A stretch of DNA of 64,000 bases from Chrysopilus asiliformis (lineage: Eukaryota; Arthropoda; Insecta; Diptera; Rhagionidae): assembly GCA_964034945.1 (NCBI GenBank), contig OZ035960.1, positions 110,174,324 to 110,238,323 on the forward strand, in the 5' to 3' direction. The translations under genes and the position numbers were made by a program. Shown one piece after another: positions 1-10,839 of this stretch. The notes under the pieces were generated by a model, which saw only the letters and a program-made list of their open reading frames with translations, had not been told where the DNA came from and did no database searches. Every line of letters begins with the position of its first letter. The first letter of the stretch is position 1.

Positions 1-151
1 CCCCAAAACCAATTAATCAATTAAATTTTAAAAATATCATTGCGTTAATGATGCGATTTATTCTAAAAGGTAATGTTTTTTTAATGAGTGGTGAAATCAT
101 TTGTGCGTATTTTCATGTTTTGCAAACAGTATTGTTTTTTACTGCGTAAAA

Positions 152-870
152 ATGATGTGGAAAAATCGATTTCTTAACGTATTTTTCTTGTTTTCACTTT
201 TGAAAATATCGGTAATTAAAAGTTTTGATTAATTAATCAAATTCAGCATACATTTCTAAATTTATTTTTTTTATGGCATAGATATCCAGAAAACTTACAA
301 TGACTGATTTGAAATATAAACCAAATGACACCGTTTGCCAGGATTCATTTTTTTACCTATCCGTAAATCAAAAAAAACAACGAGTGATTAACTTTTCATG
401 TAATTTTGTAATCGATGTCAGGACCTTATATGTATATTAAAATATATTTTTATCAATTTACATATAAATAACGTTTATTCTAATTTCCCCAGGCAAAATT
501 AATACTTTATAAGAAATTCCGTGGTCAATATCAGAAATATTTCCTCGATACCGGTGAAGATGCTTGTAAATTGTTTGATGGAAGTTCAATGAACAAAATT
601 TTTGTCAGCGTTTTAAACCAAGCGAAGCAGTTTTGTAATCAATGTGACAGGTGTCCGCTGCGAGTAAAATTTTAGGGCCTAAACAATCGTGAAAATTATT
701 TAATAAAGACTTTTTTACAGGGAAACTTCACCGTTATAGGAGTTCCTTTGCCGGTTGCTTTCATTCCGAGTATTGTTCCCAAGGGATTTTACAAGGTTCA
801 TTTGTCGGCTACAAATCTCGGCAGACAGGTCACAATTATTGATTTCTTTATTTTCTTTAAAGCGTTTTGA
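152..870 (+). CDS. DUF1091-family secreted protein, gene 1 (176 aa, 4 exons)
   Basis: Exons read at 152-211, 282-431, 493-663 and 721-870; all introns are phase 0 with GT/AG ends. Exon 1 encodes a hydrophobic signal peptide (two adjacent Met codons, then Phe/Leu-rich). Exon 2 has TVCQDSFF and INFSCNFV (paired Cys). Exon 3 has FLDTGEDACKLF and FCNQCDRCPLR. Exon 4 starts GNFTV, contains PSIVPKGFY and ends FFIFFKAF. This order and the about 180-aa length match insect DUF1091 (DM8) proteins, whose core is Y-x-P...D-x-C-K...C-P and a P-x-G-x-Y motif. The family is secreted and of largely unknown function; a fold like ML lipid-binding proteins has been suggested. A possible poly(A) signal AATAAA is at 1042. 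Its closest relatives here are the genes at 7224 and 10840. Confidence 0.85.
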
Positions 871-1127
871 TGTGAAAATTTTATAATTTTTTTAAACAAT
901 TCTGTTGTTTTTTTTCTTAATAATTGCTGAATGTTTTAATGCAATGGTAAATTGAAATATGGGTTTTTAAATTAAAACGATTAAAGGGTCTTACAAAAAA
1001 AATAATATTGGTTTTTTCTTCTTCATATTTTTGCACTTATTAATAAATTATTGGATTCATTTGAATACGACCAAATTATATTTATACACAGCAGGTTTGT
1101 ATTAAAATAGGAAAACTAACCAAGCGA

Positions 1128-1719
1128 AAATTTTTTAACTATATCATGTCACGAATTATTCCAATTAATGATTTTAAAATCGAATATAACTACTTTAATA
1201 CATAAGGGGACGAACATTTTTAAAAAATTTATTTGGAGAATGATCCGAAAAAAACTTGGACAACATACAACCTTAAGTTGTCAGGCGGGCCTCAATTTTT
1301 CCTGCGCCTAGGTCCTCAGATAGCCTAAATCCGCATAATTTTCAAAAAACTGTATTTTTCCAAAAAAAAAAAAAAATGTATGGGTGGTGTCCGTTATAGC
1401 TAACGTAACTTTTCTAATAGTGGATAGAAAACTACGACTTTCGTAAAATTAATTTAAATCCATTTTCAAATCGCTAGTTGAACCCATTCTCGAGTTTTTT
1501 AAGACATACTTATATCAGACAGACCGATAGAATGAAAGACTGTCAGGCAGACAGACCAACAGACAGACAGACCGGCAAACCGACAAATCGACAGACCGGC
1601 AAAAAGAAAGATCGACATACAGATGCACAGACATCGTCATTATTTTGCCGGAAACGGATTTCGTGCTGATCAGAAAGTTTCTATCTGCCTCAGTTCTTGA
1701 GTCGGTCTCCGTCATGAAT
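1128..1719 (-). repeat. Truncated copy of the GTCT-array repeat (family R1)
   Basis: On the minus strand this reads as the same repeat found at 33181, 37633 and 45403: a GAGACCGACTC block, then a run of GTCT/GTCG tetranucleotides (seen here as CAGACAGACC at 1517-1630), then an AT-rich body. Its outer 5' end is displaced to 5477-5511 because the foldback element 1727-5469 is inserted in it. The inner end, near 1128-1330, is indistinct. Confidence 0.6.
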
Positions 1720-2534
1720 ACAATACCAAAAACAATGTATAACCGAGACGATTCAAATCGAACAACTCATTTTAGAAGAAGCATGAATTTCTCAATCAAA
1801 AACTCGATACCCCATCGCCACGTGTTCAGCTAAGGCACAAACCAGAAAATAGTCGCTTTATGAGAAAGCTTAAGTGTAATTATCCCTTGTTGCCAAATAT
1901 TTTTAAAAGCTTTTATTTAGCTCGCTATCTTGTCTGTCTGTTTGTTTGTTTGTTTGTCTCACTTAATAAGATTTTCTATTTTTTTTTCTATTCATTCGTT
2001 GTTAATTGCATGTTCCTCAGCAGTCGATACTTTTTTCTCTAGCAGGTGAACTCCACCTCAACTCATACTCACGTTTACAGTCATGTTCGATTTCTTAACT
2101 TTTTTCATTTGGATGTTGTTAGGGACTTAAAAAAAAGATACCCGTATTTTTTTATTTGGTGAAATAACGTCCGGTAGGCGGAGGGGAGGGGGTCAAAGTC
2201 GGCGAAAACTGGAAATCACAAAAACTTTAAAAATTTGTAACTTCTGAACGGCTTTACCGATTGAGATGATATTGAACATTTTGGAAAGGTAATTAAATTA
2301 CCTTGTCACACAAAAATACTTTTTAACTCCCTCCCCCTCACTTTCATATTGTAAAATTCAATTTAGTGACAAAATTTAAAATATCTCGAGAAAGGCATTT
2401 TTTTTCTTTTGAATTTTTTTCTGTAAATACCTACTATTATACCACACAAATTCGCTAAATAAAATTTGGGGGTAAATACGTTGTTGATTTTTAAAAAAAT
2501 TTCAAAAAAATTGAATACATGAAAATTTTATATA

Positions 2535-3428
2535 CCGTATGCGTCATAAAAATCTGGAATCTAGTACTGCAAGTATTTTCAAGGAGATAACGGTTGCTTA
2601 TTAATTTGTACTACGTTTGAAAGGGTTTGTCAATACAAATTCGTACATAATTGAGCCAAAAAATTAAATGTTTATAAATATAGCAACATGGAGCAGGCTC
2701 AAAGAGTGAAAATCATGAAGTTGGTCCACGCGCGAAAGTCCAATAAGGCGATTTCCAATTAATTAAACGTAGCGTTGTCAACTGTTTATGCTGTAAGAGC
2801 GACTTATTTGACCAGGGGAATAGTTAGGCCGCAATCTGGAAGCGGTAGACACATTTCAATAAGGACTCCATTGTTGATTGAGGCAATCAAAGGAAGGATC
2901 AGAAGGAATCCGGTAAGGACATCTTGGAGAGTCATGTAAAACCATCGATAGAGTCAACCTGCGGTAATGATGTGTTTTACGTGTTTCAACAAGACGGGGC
3001 GCCGTGCCACACTGTCAGAAGTACCCAAATTTGGATAATTTAAAAAATCAATAGTTTAAAAAACTTCTGGTCTAAGGACCTGTGGTCACCGAACTCTCCA
3101 GACCTTAATCCCCTGGATTTTTTAATATGGGGATATGTTCAGGTTAAGACTGGAGCTAAGGCTTACAGTAATGTGCAAGCCCTGAAGTCCACCATTACCA
3201 TCGCATGGAACGACAAGCCGGAGTCTTATTTAATATTGACATGCAAGAAGTACAGGCCCCGTTTGGAGAAGTTCGTAAATGCTGGAGGTGGACATTTTGA
3301 AAAATTTCTTTTACTAGTATGTAAGAGTTAGTTTAGAACAAAATATATTTTTTTTCGTTCAACTTCTATGTTTTATTAAACGGTTTACAATTTAATATGA
3401 ATTTTCCAGATTTTTATGACGCATACAG
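2535..3428 (+). mobile_element. Tc1/mariner-superfamily element with decayed transposase
   Basis: The ends are inverted repeats (about TATGCGTCATAAAAATCTGG) flanked by TA at 2533-2534 and 3429-3430. A transposase reading starts at ATG 2688 (MEQAQRVKIMKL, then a helix-turn-helix-like stretch) but has stops, for example after KAISN and within the C-terminal half. The second catalytic Asp (FQQDGAPCHT) and third (SPDLNPLDFLIWGY) are recognisable, and the reading ends near 3331. The region of the first Asp is deleted. The right arm of the surrounding palindrome (about 4684) keeps the uninterrupted site. Confidence 0.85.
2688..3331 (+). pseudogene. Tc1/mariner transposase remnant
   Basis: The N-terminal part reads MEQAQRVKIMKLVHARKS followed by a TAA stop. 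The C-terminal part holds FQQDGAPCHT, another stop, then WSPNSPDLNPLDFLIWGY and a terminal GGGHFEKF. Stops, a frameshift and loss of the central catalytic region make it non-functional. The DNA cut-and-paste transposase family is clear from the two acidic motifs; the exact subfamily is not assigned because indels distort the spacing. Confidence 0.8.
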
Positions 3429-4183
3429 TATTTGACTGATTTTCGATTGGTTTTTATGTTTTATGTACATAATATTAATGCAAAAATTTTAGGAGATTGA
3501 AATTAATTATAAATTCATTTAAAAGAAAAAGTTTTAAATATATCACCATTAAAATTTATTTTTATTTTGAGAAAGTTTCCGTCTTGAATAAATCCGTGAA
3601 AATTTTGAGTTCCTGGAAGTGTTTTGACACTTTCAAACCTTCTTTGAAGTTGTTGTTTCACCTTATATTCTCAAATTCACTGACACACTATCATGATACA
3701 TACATGTAAAAATTGTTCGATTATTTCAAAAATACATTACATTTCGGATGGCGCACCAGCCCAGTATAAAAACAAAAAAAAATCATAAACATTCTACATC
3801 ATAAGGAAGATTTCAATATAGATTGCGAATGGCATTTTCATACAATAGCCTACGGAAAAGATCCGTGAGACGGCATCGGTGAAACAGTGAAAAGAATGGC
3901 CACGAGAGCCAGTTTAACAAATGAGTACGGCCAAACTATAACAAAAGCTCAAGATTTGTGAGCTTGGACAAAAAGCCTAAATATACAAACAGCTTTTTAA
4001 TTTGTAACACAGAGATAATATGAGGTAAAACAACAACTTCAAAGAAGGTTTGGAAGTTTCAAAACACTTCCAGGAACTCAAAATTTTCACGGATTTATTC
4101 AAGAAGGAAATTTTCTCAAAGTAAAAAATTTTTCTAATGGTGGTATATTTAAAACTTTTGCTTTTAAATGCATTTATAATTAA

Positions 4184-4600
4184 CTAGGGTCTCGTTGGCA
4201 GCTAAAAGTTTTTTGTATGAATTTTAGAATGCCAAAAAACCATAAATAACTTAAAAAGTTTTGGGAAAAAATGATATCCTTACAGGACCTCCCGTATCGA
4301 ATTTTAAAATTCCAACAGCAGAGCCGGGATCAGCGACCCCAAAAACCCCATAATGCAAATTTTTCCGGGGAGAAATGGGAAAAAGGATATTTTCATTATC
4401 CTTACAGGACCTTCCGTTTCGAATTTTGAAAATCTACATAGCTAAAAACCTGCTCCTGGCAACGCAGATCATTTTGCAAAAAAACCGCGTAAAAATCGGT
4501 CCAGTAGTTTTTGAGTTTTGTAATCTCAAACAAACAGACAGACAGACAAACAGACAGACCGACAGGCAAACAGACAAACATCCATTTTTATATATATAGA
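4184..4600 (-). mobile_element. Helitron-like non-autonomous element with visible empty site
   Basis: Read on the minus strand it begins TCTATATATATAAAAATGG and ends CCCTAG followed by T. The left arm of the foldback (about 3493-3510) has the same flanks joined directly as GATTGAAA/TTAATTATAA. The insertion therefore lies exactly between A and T with no target duplication, which is the Helitron signature. The interior holds a GTCT-type tetranucleotide run (4528-4580) and CCTTACAGGACCT motifs. No Rep/helicase gene is present. The family assignment rests on termini and insertion mode. Confidence 0.75.
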
Positions 4601-5561
4601 TTTCAATCTCCTAAAATTTTTGCATTAATATTATGTACATAAAACATAAAAACCAATCGAAAATCAGTCAATATATAAAATTTTCATGTATTCAATTTTT
4701 TTGAAATTTTTTTAAAAATCAACAATGCATTTACCCCCAAATTTTATTTAGCGAATTTGTGTGGTATAATAGTAGGTATTTACAGAAAAAAAATTCAAAA
4801 GAAAAAAAAAATGCCTTTCTCGAGATATTTTAAATTTTATCCCTAAATTGAATTTTACAATATGACGGTGAGGGGGAGGGAGTTAAAAAGTATTTTTGTG
4901 TGACAAGGTAATTTAATTACCTTTCCAAAATGTTCAATATCATCTCAATCGGTAAAGCCGTTCAGAAGTTACAAATTTTTAAAGTTTTTGTGATTTCCAG
5001 TTTTCGCCGACTTTGACCCCCTCCCCTCCGCCTACCGGACGTTATTCCAACAAACAAAAAAATACGGGTCGATTTTTTTAGGTCCCTAACAACATCCAAA
5101 TGAAAAAAGTTAAAAAAACAGAGGTGACTTCCAAGGTCCATACAAGTCGAGTATGAGTTGGTGTGGAATTCACCAGCAGGTTTTAAAAATGGAAAAAACC
5201 ATAACTCGAGCATTTTTTCTAAGTTTTTACTTCAAAATGTTAGCCTTTTTTTGTTTTCAGTGGAAATGGACGAATGCTATGGTCGAATGCATATTAGACA
5301 ACAGCGCAAACTTTTGTGTCTACTGTGCTTTTAAGTGACGCGAGTATTTTCTGGTTTGTGCCTTAGCTGAACACGTGGCGATGGGGTATCGAGTTTTTGA
5401 TTGAGAAATTCATGCTTCTTCTAAAATGAGTTGTTCGATTTGAATCGTCTCGGTTATACATTGTTTTTGACAATACTTTCTCTTTATAGTAGAGGAAAGT
5501 AAAAAGGACGCTGTAGTGAAAAAAAAAAATGTTTGACCAAAATCCGTTAAACAATGATCAA

Positions 5562-5767
5562 ACAGTAGAACCTCGATTCCTAAAAGCCTCTGTTTGTGAA
5601 AGTTTCGTGTGACTTTTGAACCATAAAAAATGCTGGAGTTGTTGAATAATCTTTCGGTTTATGAGCAAAACTTTAGTTCTTGGACAGGCATTTTGGTTTG
5701 TGAACGTCTCGGTTTGTGAATGCCTTCCAGAAACGGATTAAGTTCACGAACCAAGATTCCACTGTAT
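5562..5767. mobile_element. pogo/Tigger-type MITE candidate
   Basis: Inverted ends are CAGTAGAACCTCGATTC near 5568 and the reverse complement of CCAAGATTCCACTGT near 5764. The interior repeats GTTTGTGAA motifs. The terminal CAGTAGAA is shared with the clearer elements at 46504 and 55671. Exact boundaries and TA duplication are uncertain. Confidence 0.5.
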
Positions 5768-5805
5768 CCCGATTTTAGATTAAAATTACAGTTCAATCTA
5801 CTTAA

Positions 5806-6408
5806 TACTATGTTCAGACCGACACAAAATCACGTAATTTTCGTAATTTTGAACGAAATCTTCCTCGAAATCACGAGATTTCCAGTACATAAACCTGTTT
5901 TCAAAAATCACTAAAAGTTTGCAATTTCCACAAAATTACGAACGAAATCAAGCAAAAACAATACAACCCTGCATCACTTATTCAGCTCTCTTGAGTACAT
6001 CAGTTTTGACATTTGTGCTGGATTGGAAAGACGGAGATATAAGAAAAAGAAGCCGTGTTCCGCACGCGAAGAGGATATTTTAGTAAACCTGTGATCCGAA
6101 AAAATAAATAAATGGACATGTTTATGATGCAGTTAAATATGAAATGGAAAATAATTGTTTATTTTCATTACAGATCATTTCCATTTTCTTCTAAGGTGTC
6201 TAATTCTGTTTGCACATATTTCATCGATGTTTTGATTTATATTATTCATCATATTACTAAAATTCATAGCAATCCTACACTAAAATTCATAGCAATCCTG
6301 TAGTTGAAATGTCAAACAAAATTACCTTAACCTCTGTGTGAACAGTTTGGTTTAAGTTCTAAATCATTTCGCAAAATTACGTGATTTTGCGTCAGTCTGA
6401 ACATAGTA
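5806..6408. mobile_element. Harbinger-like non-autonomous element (603 bp)
   Basis: The termini TACTATGTTCAGACCGAC and the reverse complement of GTCAGTCTGAACATAGTA are inverted repeats. They continue inward as AAAATCACGTAATTTT. The element is flanked by TAA at 5803-5805 and 6409-6411; a 3-bp TWA duplication is typical of PIF/Harbinger. A basic open stretch near 6030-6090 (RRRYKKKKPCSAREEDIL) may be a transposase-associated relic but is too short to assign. Confidence 0.65.
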
Positions 6409-6428
6409 TAAGAGTTTTATCGAGACTT

Positions 6429-6809
6429 AAGGCCCCATTTAAACCTGCGAGTTTTCATGAATTCCTCCCCGAATTTTGTTCAGAATTTTATTCAGAATCA
6501 GAAACGCGAACAAAATCGCCGGAAAAATTCGAATTTTGACAACTCCGTTTACACCTGCGAGTTTTTCTTGAATTTCTCTGCGAATTTTATTCAGAATTAA
6601 TTCCGCAAATTTTGTTCATCTATCGCAGAATAAATTCACTTAACAAAAGTCGTCAAAATTTGAATTTATGCGGGCGGTTATTTGAGTTCAGCCGTCTTTC
6701 AAGAACAAATTTCAGAATTTTTTGTCGTGGTGTAAACCGTTGTGTAACTAGAATTTAGTGTTGAAGAATAAAATTCGGGGAATAAAGTGTCAGATGTAAA
6801 CGGCGCCTA
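6429..6809. mobile_element. MITE with GGCCCCATTTAAACC-type ends
   Basis: The left end TTAAGGCCCCATTTAAACC is matched in inverted orientation by GTAAACGGCGCCTAAG at the right. The interior repeats GAATTTTGTTCAGAAT-type motifs. A diverged relative ends GTGTAGATGGGGCCTAAC at 42209-42227. Confidence 0.5.
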
Positions 6810-6951
6810 AGTTCATATAACTTTACAAATTCTGAACTTAAAATTCAAATTTTTTTGGAAAAACTAATTTAATTGCAGTACTTTTATATATTTTGTGGCA
6901 AAATCCAAAAACTAATTAATCAATTAAATTTTAAAAATATCATTGCGTTAA

Positions 6952-7114
6952 CCCTTTCGCAGCTGCTGGGACACATATGTCCCACTCCCTTCAGTTCTCC
7001 TCTGTGATATTTATGTCCCAAAAACATTAAATAAACAATTTAAATACCCCAGTAAACAATCTAAATTTGAAGAAAATAATTTAAAAAGTAAGACCGAAAG
7101 CCGCTTTCAAGGGG
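6952..7114. mobile_element. TTAA-type (piggyBac-like) MITE in the 5' region of gene 2
   Basis: 163 bp flanked by TTAA at 6948-6951 and 7115-7118. The ends are CCCTTTCGCAGC and, reverse-complemented, CCCCTTGAAAGCGGC. The duplicated upstream region of gene 1 (about 40-55) reads GCGTTAATGATGCG without the insert, so the insertion and its 4-bp duplication are directly visible. It starts about 270 bp upstream of the start codon at 7224. TTAA targeting and CCC ends are piggyBac hallmarks; no coding capacity. Confidence 0.85.
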
Positions 7115-7223
7115 TTAATGATGCGATTTATTGTAAAAGCTAATGTTTTTTTAATGAGTGGTGAAATCATTTGTGCATATATTTTCATGTATTGCAAACA
7201 GTATTGTTTTTTACTGCGTAAAA

Positions 7224-7941
7224 ATGATGTGGAAAAATCGATTTCTTAACGTATTTTTCTTGTTTTCACTTTTGAAAATATCGGTAATTAAAAGTTTTGA
7301 TTAATTAATCAAATTCAGCATACATTTCTAAATTTATTTTTTTTATGGTATAGTTATCTAAAAAACTTACAATGACTGATTTGAAATTTAAACCCAATGA
7401 AACCGTTTGCCAGGATTCATTCTTCAAATTGTCTGTTAATGGGAATGGAGAACGATTGATAAATTTTTCATGCAATTTTGTTATTGATATCAAAAGCTTT
7501 TATGTAAATAAGTATATTTTTTTTTCATTTTGCTAATAGTAACATTAATTTCATTTTAATTAGGCCAAAGTAATACTACTTAAAAAATTTCGTGGTCAAT
7601 ATAGAAAATATTTCCTTGATATCGGTGAAGATCTCTGTAAATTATTCGATGGAAGTTCGCTGAATAAGATTTTCATCACTTTGCTGAATGATGCCAAAGA
7701 ATTTTGTAATCAGTGCGGAAAATGTCCACTCAAAGTAAATTTTACAACTTTTTGGGGGGGCAAAAGAATTAAAAGAGTTTTGTAATTACAGGGAAACTTT
7801 ACTGTGTTAGATCTTGCATTGCCGGGTGCTTTAATTCCTAGCATTATGCCAAAAGGACTATACAAGATCAGTATTTTTCTTACAAATCTTAGAAGACAAA
7901 CTACGTACGCTGATTTGACTATATTTTTAAAAGCCAACTAG
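7224..7941 (+). CDS. DUF1091-family secreted protein, gene 2 (176 aa, 4 exons)
   Basis: Exons 7224-7283, 7354-7503, 7564-7734 and 7792-7941; exon lengths 60/150/171/150 equal those of gene 1. Exon 1 (signal peptide) is identical to gene 1 base for base, and intron 1 differs at one of 70 bases. Exon 2 carries ETVCQDSFFKLS and INFSCNFV, exon 3 FLDIGEDLCKLF and FCNQCGKCPLK, and exon 4 GNFTVLDLALPG and MPKGLYK. The protein is predicted to be secreted; the biochemical role of the family is unknown. AATAAA lies at 8044. A 163-bp TTAA MITE sits about 110 bp upstream of the start codon. Confidence 0.85.
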
Positions 7942-8078
7942 AAAAATCGTATCATGATGAGTTTCTGTTCAAAAATATGTCTTTTGGTTATTGTTTTATA
8001 TTCTGTATTTTTCTTTTGTTTGTTTTTAATATCTAAAGGTGCGAATAAATCCATTAACGTTTAGAATTATCAAATTTA

Positions 8079-9694
8079 GGGCCTGTTTCAGCCCTGCTGG
8101 ATAAGTTTTATCTAGTAATAGTATATTACGCAACAAGGGGCGAAAGTCAACGATTCCACGAGTGTGAAGTTAGCTGCACGAGCGAAGCGAGGGCAGATAT
8201 CACACGAGTGAAATCGTTGACTCGCTCCCAGTTGCGTATACAATTTTTCATAACAAATTCATTGAAAATATGACTTGAGATGCAATTTAAACGCGATTTT
8301 CGTATTGGAGAGTAACGCAAAATGGGGTTTGGGGTGCGAAGCATAACAAAAAATGGAAATCGGCAATGCTCAACTAAATCAAACTTCGCTCGTGCAGCTA
8401 ACTTCACACTCGTTCAGATTCATTCATAAATTTTCGGTTAGAAGCATATATGACTGTACTGCTTACTCTAGTGTTTTCTGCCTATGAAGTTTGTCTTCTG
8501 TATTCTGTGGTATTCTGTGGTACGAGAAACACGTCGCGAAAACACACTTTCGGTCATCTGATCGCACTTTCGCCCCTAGGGCCGAAAATGCAACTTTCGG
8601 CCCGCTACGGAGGCATCGAGAGGCATATTTTCGATGCATGTGTTATGAAAATAAATGTATGTCACATGTCTTATGGCTACGGACAAGATCGCTGAGATGT
8701 AGGGGAACCCGGGGCTAGAATTAACAGGGGTAAGTATTAACAAGCCTATTCCCGCCGAAATATACGAGCCAGAATCTCGAAATTTGGTTTTTGTCCATCA
8801 TTCGATAAGGTCAATCATATCGTGACTCATCAGTCATAAACAGTTAATTGCCAGTGAATGTTTAGCACAAAGACCGAAATTCAGCTGATAAACGAACTTT
8901 TTATGGTTTGGAATATTTTGATTTCTGTCTTAGTTTTTTATATTATTGAATATAACTTTGCCGATAATGTAAGTTAATGAAGCTATAATTAATAATATCC
9001 TTTGGTTTTATTACAATCCTTAACTATATTTTTGTGTGTGGTTAATAATTCAAAAAAAGTAGTGTCGGGGCTAAAATTTACAAACCCATGGGGCAAGAAT
9101 TAACAATATAATGTCATAGACATAGAGTAAGAATTCTCATACTATGTTTTTATAGATACAAATTATGTACAAAAAAGCTTCCCTGAGACCTTTTTTTAGA
9201 TAATAATAATTGTTTTTGTTTTTTAAAACGACTTAATTTTTTTTGTCAATTTATGTTCCTTGAAAAGGATATTTATTTGGTTCATTTTATTAGTTTTTGT
9301 GATAATTAATATATTTGAATTTAAAAGGATATATATTTTGTTTATTTTATAATTTTTGTGAAAAAAAATCTTTTCTTTTAATTATCTCCATGTTAAAACT
9401 TATGTTAATACTTGCCCCATCATTGTTAAAACTAGCCCCGTGACCGGGGTTAGTTTTAACAGATGACATTTTTTCGTAAAAATGATTTTTTTCATATAGT
9501 GACTACCTGGTTGAAACTTTTTTTTATTTCTTATGATACCTGAAGACCTACAGTATGGCTAGATATAAACACAATATCAAAAATATTACTTGTTAAAAAA
9601 AACATGATCCAATTTCCAAATTTTGTTAATACTAGCCCCGGCTTCCCCTACTTAACCACTAGATAAACCCTATCCAGTAGTGGTGAAACAGGCC
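8079..9694. mobile_element. Nested MITE with GGCCTGTTTCA ends
   Basis: The outer inverted ends are GGGCCTGTTTCAGCCCTGCT at 8079 and, reverse-complemented, AAGGCCTGTTTCACCACTAC at 9694. TTTAG appears on both sides (8075-8079 and 9695-9699), a possible target duplication. The element contains a second element at 8700-9650 and, at 8130-8420, an inverted repeat built on CGAGCGAAGCGAGGGC and GTGTGAAGTTAGCTGC. No coding sequence recognised. Confidence 0.6.
8700..9650 (+). mobile_element. TAGGGGAA-type element, long copy (951 bp)
   Basis: Ends TAGGGGAACCCGGGGCTAG and its inverted partner CTAGCCCCGGCTTCCCCTA. Subterminal TTAACA/TGTTAA motifs repeat (AGAATTAACA, AGTATTAACA). The copy at 36783-37087 is an inverted, internally deleted relative. 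AT-rich interior without ORFs, so non-autonomous. Confidence 0.7.
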
Positions 9695-9959
9695 TTTAGA
9701 AAAATAATTTTTGAACAATACAGTCGGACCATTAGAAGTCTCTCTTGATTGCTTTGAATATCTTTGTAATTAAAAATTGCTTACTATAAATTAAGCTCGA
9801 TTACTTTGAAATATTCTATAAGAATTTGTTGAATATACACCTTGAGAGGTTTGCGATAGTGTTCCTGCCATCCTCCTCCTAAAGCGCGAGAATTTCAATT
9901 CGTCAAATCTAAAGTGAGTTTTTCCTTTTAGTACATGTTTTAAATAAAAGTTTTTTTTT

Positions 9960-10560
9960 GACAAATTTTGTTAAAATTTTTTAAGTTTTATCCTTTTCAA
10001 GTCATTTTGTATTTGATAAGCATGACTAAAAATCCAAGACATGTTACCCTTACAGGACCATTCGTTGTCCTTGCAGACTTCTTAACGTCAAAATTAGGAT
10101 TCAACGACTTTAAAAACCCCCAGATGATATATTTTACCCGGAAAAGTTGAAGACAGGATAATCACGTTATCCTTACAGGGCCTTTTGTTACCCTTAAAGA
10201 CTTCTTAACGTCAGGATCGGATTCTGCCACCCCAAAAACCCCAGGGTGAAATTCTGTGGTCACAAGGAAAAACTGCTTAAGTCGAAAAAGCGAGTTTTGA
10301 GTAATTTGGGTTTAAAGTTTTGATTATTTCTTTTTTGAAAGCAAAACTGACTTAGGTTATATGGTTTTTGCTCTGCCATTTCTCAGAGGGGTACAGCATG
10401 AAAACCAAACTTTGACAGAATATAGAACAGGATATGGAGAATTCAAATATTCGCCAACCTTTAAAACTACATAACTCGACTTAAGCTGTTTTTCCTTGTG
10501 ACCACAGAATTGTTCCGGCCAGCTTTATAAAAGCTTTTAAATATGACATTTTTTTTAGAA
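9960..10560. repeat. CCTTACAGGACC-type repeat remnant
   Basis: Contains the shared motifs CCTTACAGGACC, CTTCTTAACGTCA and CACCCCAAAAACCCC, also seen at 4280-4440, 16300-16420, 30900-31190 and 62640-62900. An inverted pair (ACAGAATTGTTCC near 10505 and GAAATTCTGTGGTCAC near 10250) frames 10250-10520. A decayed member of a large AT-rich repeat family; no coding sequence. Confidence 0.45.
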
Positions 10561-10839
10561 AACTTAGGAAAGCATTTGAAAATTTAAAAATGAATTAAGC
10601 TTTTGTTTTTAAGAGCTTTTTAAAATGAGCTCATTCTATGATTCTTACCACTATTACTACAGTTTTTTTTACAATACAATTGGTAACAAAAAACAAAAAT
10701 CATTCAACCGTTAAAATTTCCGTGTTGCCGCTTTTCCGTGCTATCATAATCACATCAATTATTATTTACTTGTGACAAAACAAAATTTTTACTGTGGTTA
10801 TGAAACTTGAAGGTCTCAGAACTAAAAATAATTGTTAAA

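Larger units (their letters stand above)
1720..5476. mobile_element. 3.74-kb foldback element with 124-bp perfect terminal inverted repeats
   Basis: The element runs 1727-5469 and is flanked by the direct repeat ACAATAC (1720-1726 and 5470-5476). Its ends, 1727-1850 and 5346-5469, are perfect inverted repeats by reading (terminus CAAAAACAATG). Further inverted homology pairs 2040-2530 with 4685-5185, 3430-3500 with 4600-4680, and 3500-3680 with 4020-4190. The left arm holds a Tc1-like insertion (2535-3428), the right arm a Helitron-like insertion (4184-4600). A 7-9 bp duplication with long inverted arms suggests a Mutator-like or Foldback-type element; no transposase of its own is visible. 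Confidence 0.8.

Noticed and set aside
8147..8718. Open frames around 8150-8720 on both strands
   Set aside because: They lie in inverted repeats inside a MITE nest and have no family resemblance.
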